A stretch of 64,000 nucleotides of DNA, taken from NCBI RefSeq assembly GCF_000585395.1, contig NZ_KK073875.1:3509307-3573306 (forward strand), read 5' to 3'. Within the stretch, counting starts at the first letter, position 1. Every line of letters begins with the position of its first letter. The position numbers and the translations under genes are program-made. Source of the DNA: Saccharibacillus sacchari DSM 19268. GTDB taxonomy: Bacteria; Bacillota; Bacilli; Paenibacillales; Paenibacillaceae. Of this stretch, positions 1 through 7,374 are shown in pieces. The notes beneath the pieces were generated by a model that was not told the origin of the DNA, made no database searches, and saw only the letters and a list, made by a program, of their open reading frames with translations.

Positions 1-1
1 C

Positions 2-160
2 ATCGAAATCACAAATCAAGGAATAATGGAACTGAATTTGCTTCAAAGATTAAATGCAATAGAATATGAAAAATCGATGGATGAAATAGAAAATCTTTTG
101 AAGACATTTATAAAAGAACAAAAAATAAGTGAAGGTGAATGGAAACATTGGATTAAATAA
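2..160 (+). CDS. C-terminal end of an unrecognised protein (5' end outside window)
   Basis: An open frame runs from the window edge to a TAA and encodes about 52 residues. They are rich in Glu, Lys and Ile and end in EGEWKHWIK. The composition matches the AT-rich genes that follow. No domain is recognisable from this tail. It is followed after about 45 bases by the first right half-site of the repeat family described here, so it probably belongs to the same array of small genes. The start is not visible. Confidence 0.55.
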   Translation: MEITNQGIMELNLLQRLNAIEYEKSMDEIENLLKTFIKEQKISEGEWKHWIK

Positions 161-202
161 GATCGAGAAAGACTGAATGCAATTCGAGAAGAGTGGTACG
201 TC

Positions 203-218
203 ACATAAAAGACGTTAT
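203..218 (+). repeat. attC-like right half-site (copy 1)
   Basis: The segment reads ACATAAAAGACGTTAT and matches the 3' arm of the repeat family (consensus GTGAATACAGGAACGTTAT) mainly at its GACGTTATGCG end. No left arm was found. It lies 53 bases before the start chosen for the next gene. The match is weaker than for the other copies. Confidence 0.4.
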
Positions 219-270
219 GCGAAACCGTCAAAACCGATTTCTTAAATATTTTAGATCAAGGGATGATTGG

Positions 271-615
271 ATGAAGAATAAGAAAATTATTTCAATATTA
301 CCTGAGGGTCTGACTTATCAGAATAGAGAAGGGGATCAAATATTTATTGATTTTGAGGAATGTCGAATAAACTTTTTAAAATGGCTACAGAAAGAAAATG
401 AACGAACGGATGAAGAAATGAAAAATTTAAATGAGAAAACAAAATGTGTAGCAGTACGCAACGCCTTTGAAGAGCCTAGATATATTGAATTTTTTACAGA
501 GCCTAGAGTAAGATTTGAATTCAAAAAGTCTTGGATAAAAGATAGTTATAAAGAATATAGAAGTTTAAATACCAAGATTATTGAAGCGGGATGGAAGACA
601 TTTGATTTGGGGTGA
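271..615 (+). CDS. Unrecognised small protein
   Basis: The protein has about 114 residues and is charged and soluble, with no signal peptide or membrane segment. The open frame extends upstream to a GTG at 193. That region overlaps the attC-like half-site, and the ATG at 271 has a good ribosome site (AAGGG) 8-9 bases before it, so I chose 271. I recognise no family. The gene is AT-rich and flanked by repeat copies on both sides, like a mobile single-gene cassette; that reading is inference. Confidence 0.6.
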   Translation: MKNKKIISILPEGLTYQNREGDQIFIDFEECRINFLKWLQKENERTDEEMKNLNEKTKCVAVRNAFEEPRYIEFFTEPRVRFEFKKSWIKDSYKEYRSLNTKIIEAGWKTFDLG

Positions 616-638
616 ATAATAAAGGGCTACGGCATCCT

Positions 639-730
639 ATAACATAATATTCACGCTGCTGACATAAGTCCTTAGTCCGGCATACGCCGGACACTCAGCA
701 TGCGTCGAGTCGTGAATACAGGAACGTTAG
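639..730 (+). repeat. attC-like site, complete (copy 2)
   Basis: The left arm is ATAAC plus a short spacer plus TATTCAC (639-654). The right arm is GTGAATA plus a spacer plus GTTAG (712-730). The arms are complementary in order, giving a nested inverted repeat. The centre holds its own hairpin GTCCGG-CATACG-CCGGAC. The right end, GTTAGAC, fits the integron attC core GTTRRRY. The site follows one gene by 23 bases and precedes the next start by 26. An alternative is a 5' regulatory hairpin. Confidence 0.6.
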
Positions 731-756
731 ACGAAATTCTAAAACCGAGGATCACT

Positions 757-1239
757 ATGAAAACAATACGAGCATTATCAAGATACTATTATATAGGATT
801 AATTATTGGCTACTTCACTAAGAAAGATGTCCTTGATTGGACAGATCGGATAATTGAGAGAAACGAGCAATTTCCATATGAATTGATTGAGATTTCCTTG
901 TCTAGTCACAAACCGTCGGTGGATTTAGCATCAACACTTAAACAGATCTGTGGAGAGGAGATCCTACAAGAACCCCTTTATCAGCTTTTAGGAGAACTCG
1001 TAAACGATTTTGAAATTGGAAGAATTAAAGAAGAAGAATTATTTACTTATCTATCTAATCTACATTATCAAGAAAGTGAGATCGTTTTAGATGAAGATCT
1101 ATCCTATTCGTTAAATCGATTAAATGATGCTTATTATTTAGCATCGGAAGGGATATATGGAGATGCGAAGACTGTTTGTGAAGAAGGAATAGACGAACTA
1201 AATAAATATAAAGAATATATAGGGCGAATTAAAGAATAG
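757..1239 (+). CDS. Unrecognised protein, helical
   Basis: The protein has about 160 residues and is acidic, with a predicted mostly helical make-up. The open frame begins at 700 inside the attC-like site, which would translate the repeat. The ATG at 757 has GAGGA five bases upstream and starts MKTIRALSRYYYIG, so I prefer it. There is no signal peptide and no recognisable catalytic motif. Complete repeat copies lie on both sides (639-730 and 1251-1314), so the gene plus one site forms a cassette-sized unit. Confidence 0.6.
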   Translation: MKTIRALSRYYYIGLIIGYFTKKDVLDWTDRIIERNEQFPYELIEISLSSHKPSVDLASTLKQICGEEILQEPLYQLLGELVNDFEIGRIKEEELFTYLSNLHYQESEIVLDEDLSYSLNRLNDAYYLASEGIYGDAKTVCEEGIDELNKYKEYIGRIKE

Positions 1240-1250
1240 CAGAACTTCAT

Positions 1251-1314
1251 ATAACATCATATTCACTTTGCGGATCGAGGACGTATGTCCGCAGTGTGAA
1301 TACAAGAACGTTAT
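1251..1314 (+). repeat. attC-like site, complete (copy 3)
   Basis: The left arm is ATAAC-ATCA-TATTCAC (1251-1266). The right arm is GTGAATA-CAAGAAC-GTTAT (1296-1314). An inner stem TGCGGA/TCCGCA closes the middle. At 64 bp it is the most compact complete copy. It lies 12 bases after a stop codon and 31 bases before the next start. Confidence 0.6.
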
Positions 1315-1345
1315 TAAAAACTGACTAAACATAAGGAAGAGAGAA

Positions 1346-1777
1346 GTGAAATTATTAAAAGCAAACGAATTAAAAAATTTAAATTATATCGAGCTTTTTC
1401 CAGGAGTCTTATCTAAAGGATATCTGAATGAAGAATCCGTTTATGTAGACGATGATTCTTTTGCTTTTTTAGTTCCAGCAATTAGTAGAGGGTTTCAACC
1501 CTATACTAGTTTTGCGCGTTTTGAAATTCAAAAAATTCATTGGGATTCAATTATAAAAGAGCTAGTAAATCTTAGAGAGATCATTGTATCTAGAGACAAA
1601 GAGCGATTAACAGGCTATATTTCAACATTTTTTTGGAAAAAATCATTGTACGAATGGATGTTGGAGAATTATAAGCAAGCTAATATCGTGAAATTACCGA
1701 AATTTATTGATGAATTAATTGATTGGATTAAAGATCAATCGAAGAGAAATGAAGTCATCACTTTAATAGGATTATAG
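1346..1777 (+). CDS. Unrecognised small protein
   Basis: The protein has 143 residues. The GTG start at 1346 is preceded by AAGGAAGAGAG. It is rich in aromatic and charged residues and has no signal peptide or membrane segment. Its size and style resemble the immunity-type proteins common in such arrays, but no family was identified. It starts 31 bases after a complete attC-like site. No site is found on its 3' side. Confidence 0.6.
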   Translation: MKLLKANELKNLNYIELFPGVLSKGYLNEESVYVDDDSFAFLVPAISRGFQPYTSFARFEIQKIHWDSIIKELVNLREIIVSRDKERLTGYISTFFWKKSLYEWMLENYKQANIVKLPKFIDELIDWIKDQSKRNEVITLIGL

Positions 1778-1837
1778 GCGATAAGACTTGTCAGATTCTT
1801 AAGAAGACGTCGGTGACTTTAATAAGGAGGAGTACCC

Positions 1838-2689
1838 ATGGAGGATATTGAAAAGATTCATACACTGGCAAGAAAGTATTGTATGGTGAAAAGTGCATAT
1901 TGGGGAAGAAAATATTCAAAGCTGATTGAGGAAGGTACGTCTAGATTAGACAGCGGGGATTACACTTTAGAAGAAAAGAAGCTATTTCCAAGATACATTG
2001 TGTTGAATGCAATTCTTCCAGAAATCGAACGATTTGTGCCCAATGACTTTTCCAACAAGGATAAAGTGAAAAATTCAATTTTGCATGTTATTCAAAATGC
2101 CCAAAATAGATTTACTGAAATTAATAATGATGATGCTACGTGCCAGGAAACAATGGATGAAGAGCGTCAGGCATTTTATGATTTTATAGAAAAAAAGTGC
2201 ATGGAAATACCTCAGAGTGTTAGACCAATATCATATAGACGTACGTTATCATCGCAAGAAAGTAAAATGTTATGGATTGAGTTGAAGAAAAAGTGGAGCA
2301 TAGACATAAATGATTACTGGTATCCGCTTATTAGTTATAAACCAAATGATACAGAAGCATTTATGGATGATTACTTCTACTCAGAAGTAGGCATTGACCA
2401 CCTTATAAAAATACTGAAGAAGCGAAATGTCCAAAGGGTGTTTGAGTTGAGAGAAGGTAGCATGTCCCCTGAGTATGAAATTGATTTAGAAAGTTTCAAT
2501 TCAGCATATAATATAAATGGAGAAGGATTTTGGTTTTCAAGCGACTTAGACTGGGTTATTTACGCATCACACGAAAATTCAATAACTATAGCAGGAGCAT
2601 GGTTATTGGCTGAGATTAAAAAGGTTTGGTCCAACTGGGAAGAACGCACTTGGTTAGATTGGAAAGAGAGATTAGAAAGAGGGTTATAA
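1838..2689 (+). CDS. Unrecognised 283-residue protein
   Basis: The ATG at 1838 follows a strong AAGGAGGAG ribosome site. The N-terminal half is helical and charged. The C-terminal quarter (FSSDLDWVIYASHEN, then a Trp-rich helix) resembles a short conserved segment often seen at the end of hypothetical proteins in Firmicutes, where it is a compact strand-helix unit. That resemblance is from memory and gives no function. The gene is in the AT-rich block but lacks an adjacent attC-like site, and about 90 non-coding bases follow it. Confidence 0.6.
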   Translation: MEDIEKIHTLARKYCMVKSAYWGRKYSKLIEEGTSRLDSGDYTLEEKKLFPRYIVLNAILPEIERFVPNDFSNKDKVKNSILHVIQNAQNRFTEINNDDATCQETMDEERQAFYDFIEKKCMEIPQSVRPISYRRTLSSQESKMLWIELKKKWSIDINDYWYPLISYKPNDTEAFMDDYFYSEVGIDHLIKILKKRNVQRVFELREGSMSPEYEIDLESFNSAYNINGEGFWFSSDLDWVIYASHENSITIAGAWLLAEIKKVWSNWEERTWLDWKERLERGL

Positions 2690-2782
2690 TCAAAAACTAG
2701 GCCCTTAAAAAGGTTAAGGTTAGAAACAATGCTCGGATTTTTAAGGAAGCGCTTTATTACTTGAAACTTAGGAGGACCTCAA

Positions 2783-4051
2783 ATGAGTTATCAAAATTGG
2801 GCGGGCAACTTTACTTACGGCGCAACCGAAATGATCTGTCCCGAAAGCGTGGAGCATTTGCGGCAGTTGGTCAAAGAGCATCGGAAAGTCAAGGTTTCGG
2901 GCAGCGGCCATACGTTCAATGCGATCACGGATACGAACGGGATCTTCGTTTCGCTGCGGCATTGGAACCGCATGTTGGCCTTAAACGAAGAAAGCGGCAC
3001 GGTAACGGTCGAAGGAGGGATCACGTACGGGGAACTATGCGCGGAGCTCGCTCTGACCGATTACGCGCTTCATAATCTGGCATCGCTTCCTCATATCACG
3101 GTTGCTGGCGCTGTTTCTACGGCCACCCATGGTTCAGGCAGCCGTAACGGAAGCTTGGCAGCAGCCGTGGAAGGAATTGAACTGGTCGACGCGAACGGAG
3201 AGCTGCATACGTTCAGCCGCGGCGATGAGGAATTCGCTGGCGTCGTCGTAAACCTCGGCGCGCTTGGCATCGTGACGAAGCTGACGCTGAACGTCGTGCC
3301 GACTTATTCCGTCAGACAGTTCGTTTATGAGAATCTGCCGCTTTCGCAGCTTGAAGAAAACGCGGAAGGTATCTTTACGGGCGCTTACAGCGTAAGTTTG
3401 TTCACGGATTGGCAGCAGCCGAGATTTCATCAGGTATGGACAAAATGCAGGGAAGAAGATGGCGCAAGCCATGCCGGGCATTCGGACTATTATGGAGCGC
3501 TCCCTGCGAAGGCTCCTCTGCATCCGCTGCCGGACATGCATGCGGAAAACTGCACGGAGCAGCTCGGTAAGCCGGGGATGTGGCATGAGCGACTCGCGCA
3601 TTTCCGCATGGAATTTACGCCAAGTGCCGGCAAAGAGCTTCAGAGCGAATACTTGATGCCGCGGGAGCATGTATATGAAGCGGCACTTGCCGTTCACCGG
3701 TTGCGGGAGCATCTTGCGCCGATTTTGTTCGTTAGCGAATTGCGCACGATCGCTGCGGACGATTTATGGCTGAGCCCTTTTTGCGATCGACCTTCGGTAG
3801 CGTTTCACTTCACGTGGCGGGACGACTGGCAAGCGGTCGAGCGCGTGCTTCCGCTGCTGGAAGCAGCGTTGGCGCCGTTTCACGCACGTCCGCATTGGGG
3901 CAAGCTGTTTACGGTATCGGCCGATGTCCTGCAAGGACAATTCGACAAGCTGCCGCAGTTTCGGGAGTTGATCGACAAGTATGACCCTAACCGAAAATTC
4001 AGCAATGCGTTTCTGGATACTTATGTTCGTCCAGCCCGGCCGTCACGTTGA
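2783..4051 (+). CDS. FAD-dependent alditol (xylitol-type) oxidase
   Basis: This 422-residue protein belongs to the vanillyl-alcohol oxidase flavoprotein superfamily. These enzymes oxidise the terminal hydroxyl of polyols with oxygen and release hydrogen peroxide. The N-terminal FAD-binding half shows VSGSGHTFN, whose His is the expected site of covalent FAD attachment in the AldO group, followed by GGITYGEL and the HGSGSRNGS loop. The C-terminal substrate cap ends KYDPNRKFSNAFLD, as in sugar-lactone and alditol oxidases. AGGAGG lies just upstream of the ATG. The gene is clearly richer in GC than its neighbours, so it has a different history from the surrounding block. A strong terminator follows. 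Confidence 0.85.
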   Translation: MSYQNWAGNFTYGATEMICPESVEHLRQLVKEHRKVKVSGSGHTFNAITDTNGIFVSLRHWNRMLALNEESGTVTVEGGITYGELCAELALTDYALHNLASLPHITVAGAVSTATHGSGSRNGSLAAAVEGIELVDANGELHTFSRGDEEFAGVVVNLGALGIVTKLTLNVVPTYSVRQFVYENLPLSQLEENAEGIFTGAYSVSLFTDWQQPRFHQVWTKCREEDGASHAGHSDYYGALPAKAPLHPLPDMHAENCTEQLGKPGMWHERLAHFRMEFTPSAGKELQSEYLMPREHVYEAALAVHRLREHLAPILFVSELRTIAADDLWLSPFCDRPSVAFHFTWRDDWQAVERVLPLLEAALAPFHARPHWGKLFTVSADVLQGQFDKLPQFRELIDKYDPNRKFSNAFLDTYVRPARPSR

Positions 4052-4080
4052 GGCTGAACGAGGCTTTTGGGAGATGAATA

Positions 4081-4121
4081 GGCTGCCTCGTCCCGCGTGA
4101 GACGAGGCAGCAGCCTTTTTT
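4081..4121 (+). terminator. Rho-independent terminator of the alditol oxidase gene
   Basis: GGCTGCCTCGTC and GACGAGGCAGCAGCC form a 12-bp stem with an 8-base loop, followed by six Ts. It lies 30 bases after the stop codon. Confidence 0.85.
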
Positions 4122-4167
4122 CGTCATATTGCAGGATGGATTCCGGCAGTCCGAAATGCGTCGGATC

Positions 4168-4186
4168 GTGAATAGAGGGACGTTAT
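4168..4186 (+). repeat. attC-like right half-site (copy 4)
   Basis: GTGAATAGAGGGACGTTAT matches the right-arm consensus at 16 of 19 positions and is preceded by ATGCGTCGGATC, as in copies 2 and 6 (ATGCGTCGAG). The left arm is missing; the oxidase terminator lies upstream instead. Confidence 0.55.
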
Positions 4187-4203
4187 CTAAAAGATATGTA
4201 GAG

Positions 4204-4408
4204 CTAGGGCGTGTACGCAAACTCCGACGGAAGCGGATTTTGTTGATTTTTCGTTCTCAGCAAGGAAGTTTTCCGAAGGCGTGCTGGGGCACGTCGAGGG
4301 GAACTGACGCGGCCTTTGGTGGATGACGACACGTTTCAAGTCGACATCCACGGAGGGCGAAAAGGCAGCAAAAGATGCACGTCGCCCGAGTTTGCGTACA
4401 CGCCCTAG
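4204..4408. mobile_element. 205-bp MITE with 21-bp perfect terminal inverted repeats
   Basis: The ends are perfect inverted repeats of 21 bp (inner part GGGCGTGTACGCAAACTC) beginning and ending in CTAG. No transposase frame fits inside. An internal hairpin (GTGGATG.CGAC / GTCG.CATCCAC, about 4319-4351) adds structure. A CTAG at each edge would fit the YTAR target duplication of IS5-family elements, so a non-autonomous IS5-type derivative is a reasonable inference. It sits between an attC-like half-site and the next gene, in what would be the gene's 5' leader. Confidence 0.75.
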
Positions 4409-4442
4409 GAAATAATGAGAACATGAATGTTGAGGGGGGTCT

Positions 4443-4796
4443 ATGGAAAAGTGGGAAAAGCTTATAGAAATATTATTAGATGAGAAGGCTTCAGATGCTG
4501 AGCGAGATGATGCGGCTATGGATCTAAGTAAATACAATGATAAAACGGTAATAAAGACTTTAGTGATCGCTGCTAATGATGATTTAACGGATGAAATGAT
4601 TAAAGCGAGTTGCGGAGAATCGTTAGCCATGATTTTCGTACAGAGTGATCAATTTGAGAAAGAGATTTACAAACAATTAAAAGGTATAGCGAAAATGGAA
4701 TTTGAAAGATATATCCATTTAAAAAGAGATGATTGGAAGACTAATCTACATATACAAAACAGGAACATTATCCAAAAGAACCGGAGTCTCCATTAA
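4443..4796 (+). CDS. HEAT-repeat-like small protein with aberrant C-terminus
   Basis: The protein has 117 residues. The ATG follows GAGGGGGG. Residues 1-75 (AERDDAAMDLSKYNDKTV, then a second helical pair) look like HEAT-type helical repeats, a scaffold often used in immunity or phosphatase-associated proteins. From about residue 97 the frame runs through the right half of an attC-like site (4751-4771). The last 20 residues (HIQNRNIIQKNRSLH) are therefore repeat-derived, and the original 3' end seems lost. Function is unknown. Confidence 0.6.
   Translation: MEKWEKLIEILLDEKASDAERDDAAMDLSKYNDKTVIKTLVIAANDDLTDEMIKASCGESLAMIFVQSDQFEKEIYKQLKGIAKMEFERYIHLKRDDWKTNLHIQNRNIIQKNRSLH
4751..4771 (+). repeat. 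attC-like right half-site (copy 5), inside a gene's 3' end
   Basis: TATACAAAACAGGAACATTAT carries the ACAGGAACATTAT core seen also in copy 6. No left arm is present, and the upstream gene reads through it. The next start follows about 60 bases later. Confidence 0.5.
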
Positions 4797-4830
4797 AACA
4801 TAATAAGAATAAATAAAGTAGGTGAGTAAC

Positions 4831-5187
4831 GTGAAAGAATTTAACCTACAGCAAACTAATAATTTAATGATCGGTAATGCGCTGGCAGCAGAGCTTAAAC
4901 CAAGTGGCGAAACTTTGCGCTGTTTTATTGTTGTAGGAGAATTCAAAAAGAAAGAAAAAACTTATTTGAATAAGCTTACTCCAGAGGAAAGTATTTTTTA
5001 TTTAATGAAGTATGAAGTAGACAAAACGTATATTGATAATGACTGGGATGTAACAAGTGATGAAATAGTAAATTCAATATATATAACTGGAATAAAGGGA
5101 TTAAAAGCACTTGAGAAGGAACTTCTTAAACATATCGAAAGCTTAATAGTTCTAGTTCCTGAATGGAAAACTGAAAGTCCGTTATAA
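4831..5187 (+). CDS. Unrecognised small protein
   Basis: The protein has about 118 residues. In-frame GTG codons lie at 4822 and 4831; AGGTGAG is correctly spaced only for 4831, so I use that. It is a soluble alpha/beta type with no signal peptide. The region KLTPEESIFYLMKYEVDK suggests a compact fold of the immunity-protein size class, but I cannot assign a family. A complete attC-like site follows 37 bases after the stop. Confidence 0.55.
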   Translation: MKEFNLQQTNNLMIGNALAAELKPSGETLRCFIVVGEFKKKEKTYLNKLTPEESIFYLMKYEVDKTYIDNDWDVTSDEIVNSIYITGIKGLKALEKELLKHIESLIVLVPEWKTESPL

Positions 5188-5224
5188 GCGGTGAAGGTTG
5201 CTTCAAGAATTCAGGTTTTTTCGG

Positions 5225-5298
5225 ATAACAATATATTCATGCTACAGCCATTCTTCCTTGACCCGGTATGCGTCGAGGTGTGAATACAGGAACATTAT
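5225..5298 (+). repeat. attC-like site, complete (copy 6)
   Basis: The left arm is ATAAC then TATTCAT (5225-5240). The right arm is GTGAATA-CAGGAAC-ATTAT (5280-5298). The 74-bp site shares ATGCGTCGAG just before the right arm with copy 2. It lies between a stop codon and the start of an acetyltransferase gene 41 bases further on. Confidence 0.6.
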
Positions 5299-5339
5299 GC
5301 GCAATTACCCCAAATTCAAAAAAATAAAGGATGTCAAAT

Positions 5340-5864
5340 ATGAATAATTTTAGATTAGCAAAACCTCAATTAGAACTAAAAAATGAGTATTTATCTTTTT
5401 ATCAAGAATGGAAAGAATCGGGTGAGGACATGGTTCCTTGGGTCATTAGTCAAGATCCAAGCGATTTCCAAGGAATGTTGAAATCGCTATCGGATAGTGA
5501 AAAGGGGATCGGACTGCCAGACGGTTGGGTTTCGGATTCAACATTTTGGTTGGTGAATAATTACAATAGAGTATTGGGTGCAGTTAATATTAGACATCGA
5601 CTTACCGAAAATTTGTTTAATGCGGGTGGTCATATTGGTTACGGAATCCGTCCATCTGAACGTCGAAAAGGTCTCGCTACAATGTTATTAGAACTTTCTC
5701 TTATCGAGGCTAAAAGACTAGGTGTAAAAGATATTTTAGTGGTCTGTGATGCGGGCAACATAGGATCTGAAAAAACAATTATTAAAAATGGTGGGAACGC
5801 TGATTCTGATTTCATTGAAGAGGATGGCAGCGTAATTAAAAGATATTGGATAAAGAATATGTGA
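5340..5864 (+). CDS. GNAT-family N-acetyltransferase
   Basis: The protein has about 174 residues. The acetyl-CoA binding motif A is visible as GYGIRPSERRKGLATMLL, followed by the usual VCDAGNIGSEKTI segment. The layout resembles the COG3981 group of predicted acetyltransferases. These enzymes transfer acetyl from acetyl-CoA to an amine; the substrate here is unknown. Two starts are possible, 5331 and 5340. The AAAGG motif directly abuts 5331 and is properly spaced for 5340. The gene follows a complete attC-like site, as cargo would. Confidence 0.8.
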   Translation: MNNFRLAKPQLELKNEYLSFYQEWKESGEDMVPWVISQDPSDFQGMLKSLSDSEKGIGLPDGWVSDSTFWLVNNYNRVLGAVNIRHRLTENLFNAGGHIGYGIRPSERRKGLATMLLELSLIEAKRLGVKDILVVCDAGNIGSEKTIIKNGGNADSDFIEEDGSVIKRYWIKNM

Positions 5865-6040
5865 GAATAGCTCGATGAAGTGGATTCTATAGAAGAAGAT
5901 ATTTCTACATGGTTGGCGGTAGACTTGCCTTCAAAGTGAATATTAGAAGGAGAAGGACTTTTGTGAGTGCTCTCGAATAAACTTAGTTATCTGAAATTAG
6001 GACAAATATGTAATATCACAATCGAAGAGCGTGTTTTGAC
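5865..6040. other. Gap without a recognisable gene
   Basis: These 176 AT-rich bases separate the acetyltransferase gene from a frameshifted SnoaL-like remnant. A short GAAGGAGAAGG stretch near 5950 looks like a ribosome site without a following gene. No hairpin, terminator or repeat arm was seen. Confidence 0.4.
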
Positions 6041-6309
6041 TTGGAGAACTCAATTTTAAAAGATCTTATTGAAAAATACCTGAGCGCATATAACACGTTT
6101 AACCTTGATGGAATGATAGGAGTTTTGAATGAGGATATTCATTTTCAAAATATTTCCAATGGTGAAGTGACTTCGGAAACAAAGGGGCTTCAAGAATTTG
6201 CGCATTAGCAGAGCAATCCATTCAGGTATTTTCTCAAAGACGTCAAGTAATAAAGATGATGACTTTCACAGGAGATCAAGCAGAGGTTGATATTGATCGA
6301 AGATTATAG
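6041..6309 (+). pseudogene. Frameshifted, truncated SnoaL/NTF2-like gene
   Basis: The first segment reads LIEKYLSAYNTFNLDGM, then DIHFQNISNGEVTSETKG. This is typical of SnoaL/NTF2-like proteins with a cone-shaped alpha-beta barrel. The frame stops at 6209, but a different frame continues LAEQSIQVFSQRRQVI and GDQAEVDIDRRL, restoring the family pattern after a single-base shift. The second half of the domain is missing. No start with a ribosome site is evident. The remnant precedes an attC-like half-site. Confidence 0.65.
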
Positions 6310-6337
6310 TTGAAACATTGGGTATACGCCAAGCTTC

Positions 6338-6356
6338 CTGAACACAGGAACGTCAT
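6338..6356 (+). repeat. attC-like right half-site (copy 7)
   Basis: CTGAACACAGGAACGTCAT matches the consensus right arm with a few substitutions, and the start of the next gene follows 18 bases later. No left arm is recognisable. The upstream neighbour is a decayed gene. Confidence 0.5.
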
Positions 6357-6374
6357 ACGAAAGGGCCGAAGCAA

Positions 6375-6824
6375 GTGATATTTAATAAACCGCTTGATCC
6401 ATATGATTTCTTTCTTCAATCTGAAGATAAGAAGTCGCATATTCTTTTTTCATTTAAAGACGTTGAATTGGAACGATATAAATCCATTAACTACTTGGTA
6501 CATATTAAGGACGATCAGTTTGCCGGACAAGTCGAAATCTGGATTGAGCATGAAGAACTTTATGACTTTCTAAGAAGGCTTTTGCAAGCTGAACATAGCG
6601 AAGTTAAAACGATCCATTTAAAGGCAATAAGTAGTGAGGAATTTGAAATGACGCTCATCGATCAAAAAATGGGCCATTATGAAATTGCCTATTCCGTTAC
6701 AAAGATAAGATATTCAAGGCGCGGACTAATAGAAACGACATTGAAAGGCTCTTTCGGCTACGATAGTGAATTTTTAAACCTACTGAAAGAGAGTTTGAAG
6801 AGAATTAATAGACTGTTGTCTTAA
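6375..6824 (+). CDS. Unrecognised small protein, immunity-like
   Basis: The protein has 149 residues with a GTG start at 6375; the ribosome site is weak. Alternating strands, acidic patches and a final helical stretch (EFLNLLKESLKRINRLL) recall WapI-like immunity proteins in Bacillus. I make that comparison only by style and size. There is no signal peptide. An attC-like half-site lies immediately upstream. Confidence 0.6.
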   Translation: MIFNKPLDPYDFFLQSEDKKSHILFSFKDVELERYKSINYLVHIKDDQFAGQVEIWIEHEELYDFLRRLLQAEHSEVKTIHLKAISSEEFEMTLIDQKMGHYEIAYSVTKIRYSRRGLIETTLKGSFGYDSEFLNLLKESLKRINRLLS

Positions 6825-6921
6825 ACTTTGATGAACAAGTTAAAGAGATTAATAAGCTATTGAAATACAAGTTCAAGTAAAGCATGTTAGATAAAATACA
6901 TTCATGAACGGAGGGGCATCA

Positions 6922-7374
6922 ATGAAAAGCCGTGTACGATCCGTTGCATCATTGATGGTTATTCTTTTATCTGGATGCAGTACGTCAAAGCCTTATAATT
7001 TTGAAGCAGCTGCTGAGCGTGGTGACATTGTAGATGTGCATGGACAAGTATCGAATGCTCAAAGGCTGGAAGAATTCAATCAGAACTTTTTACAGAACGT
7101 TAAAGATAAAATTAGAATTACTCGATCCACCATTGAAGGCGATCCGACATTCTATGATATTCAATTCAATGGTAAAGAAATTAAGCTCAAATACGATAAC
7201 TCGAAAGATAAACACGGAAGAAGTATAAGGCAATCTACAGTATGTGAATCGTTGATAGCCAGAGAGACCCAGCGCGGTATTGAATATAGTTTTGATGAAT
7301 GCTCTGGAAAAAATAAAGATCTAGGGAATACGTTTAAGCTCGAAGTGAGTAATGGACTGGAGGTGAAAAAATGA
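6922..7374 (+). CDS. DUF4362 lipoprotein
   Basis: The protein has about 150 residues. The signal peptide ends in a lipobox (LLSGC), so it is expected to be lipid-anchored on the outer face of the membrane. After the anchor, DIVDVHGQVSNAQRLEEF, then DKIRITRSTIEGDPTFYDI and KEIKLKYDNSKD, match the DUF4362 pattern known from Bacillus. Its function is unknown. I place the start at the ATG at 6922, with GGAGGGG 8 bases upstream, rather than the earlier ATG at 6904. It overlaps the next gene by ATGA. Confidence 0.8.
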   Translation: MKSRVRSVASLMVILLSGCSTSKPYNFEAAAERGDIVDVHGQVSNAQRLEEFNQNFLQNVKDKIRITRSTIEGDPTFYDIQFNGKEIKLKYDNSKDKHGRSIRQSTVCESLIARETQRGIEYSFDECSGKNKDLGNTFKLEVSNGLEVKK

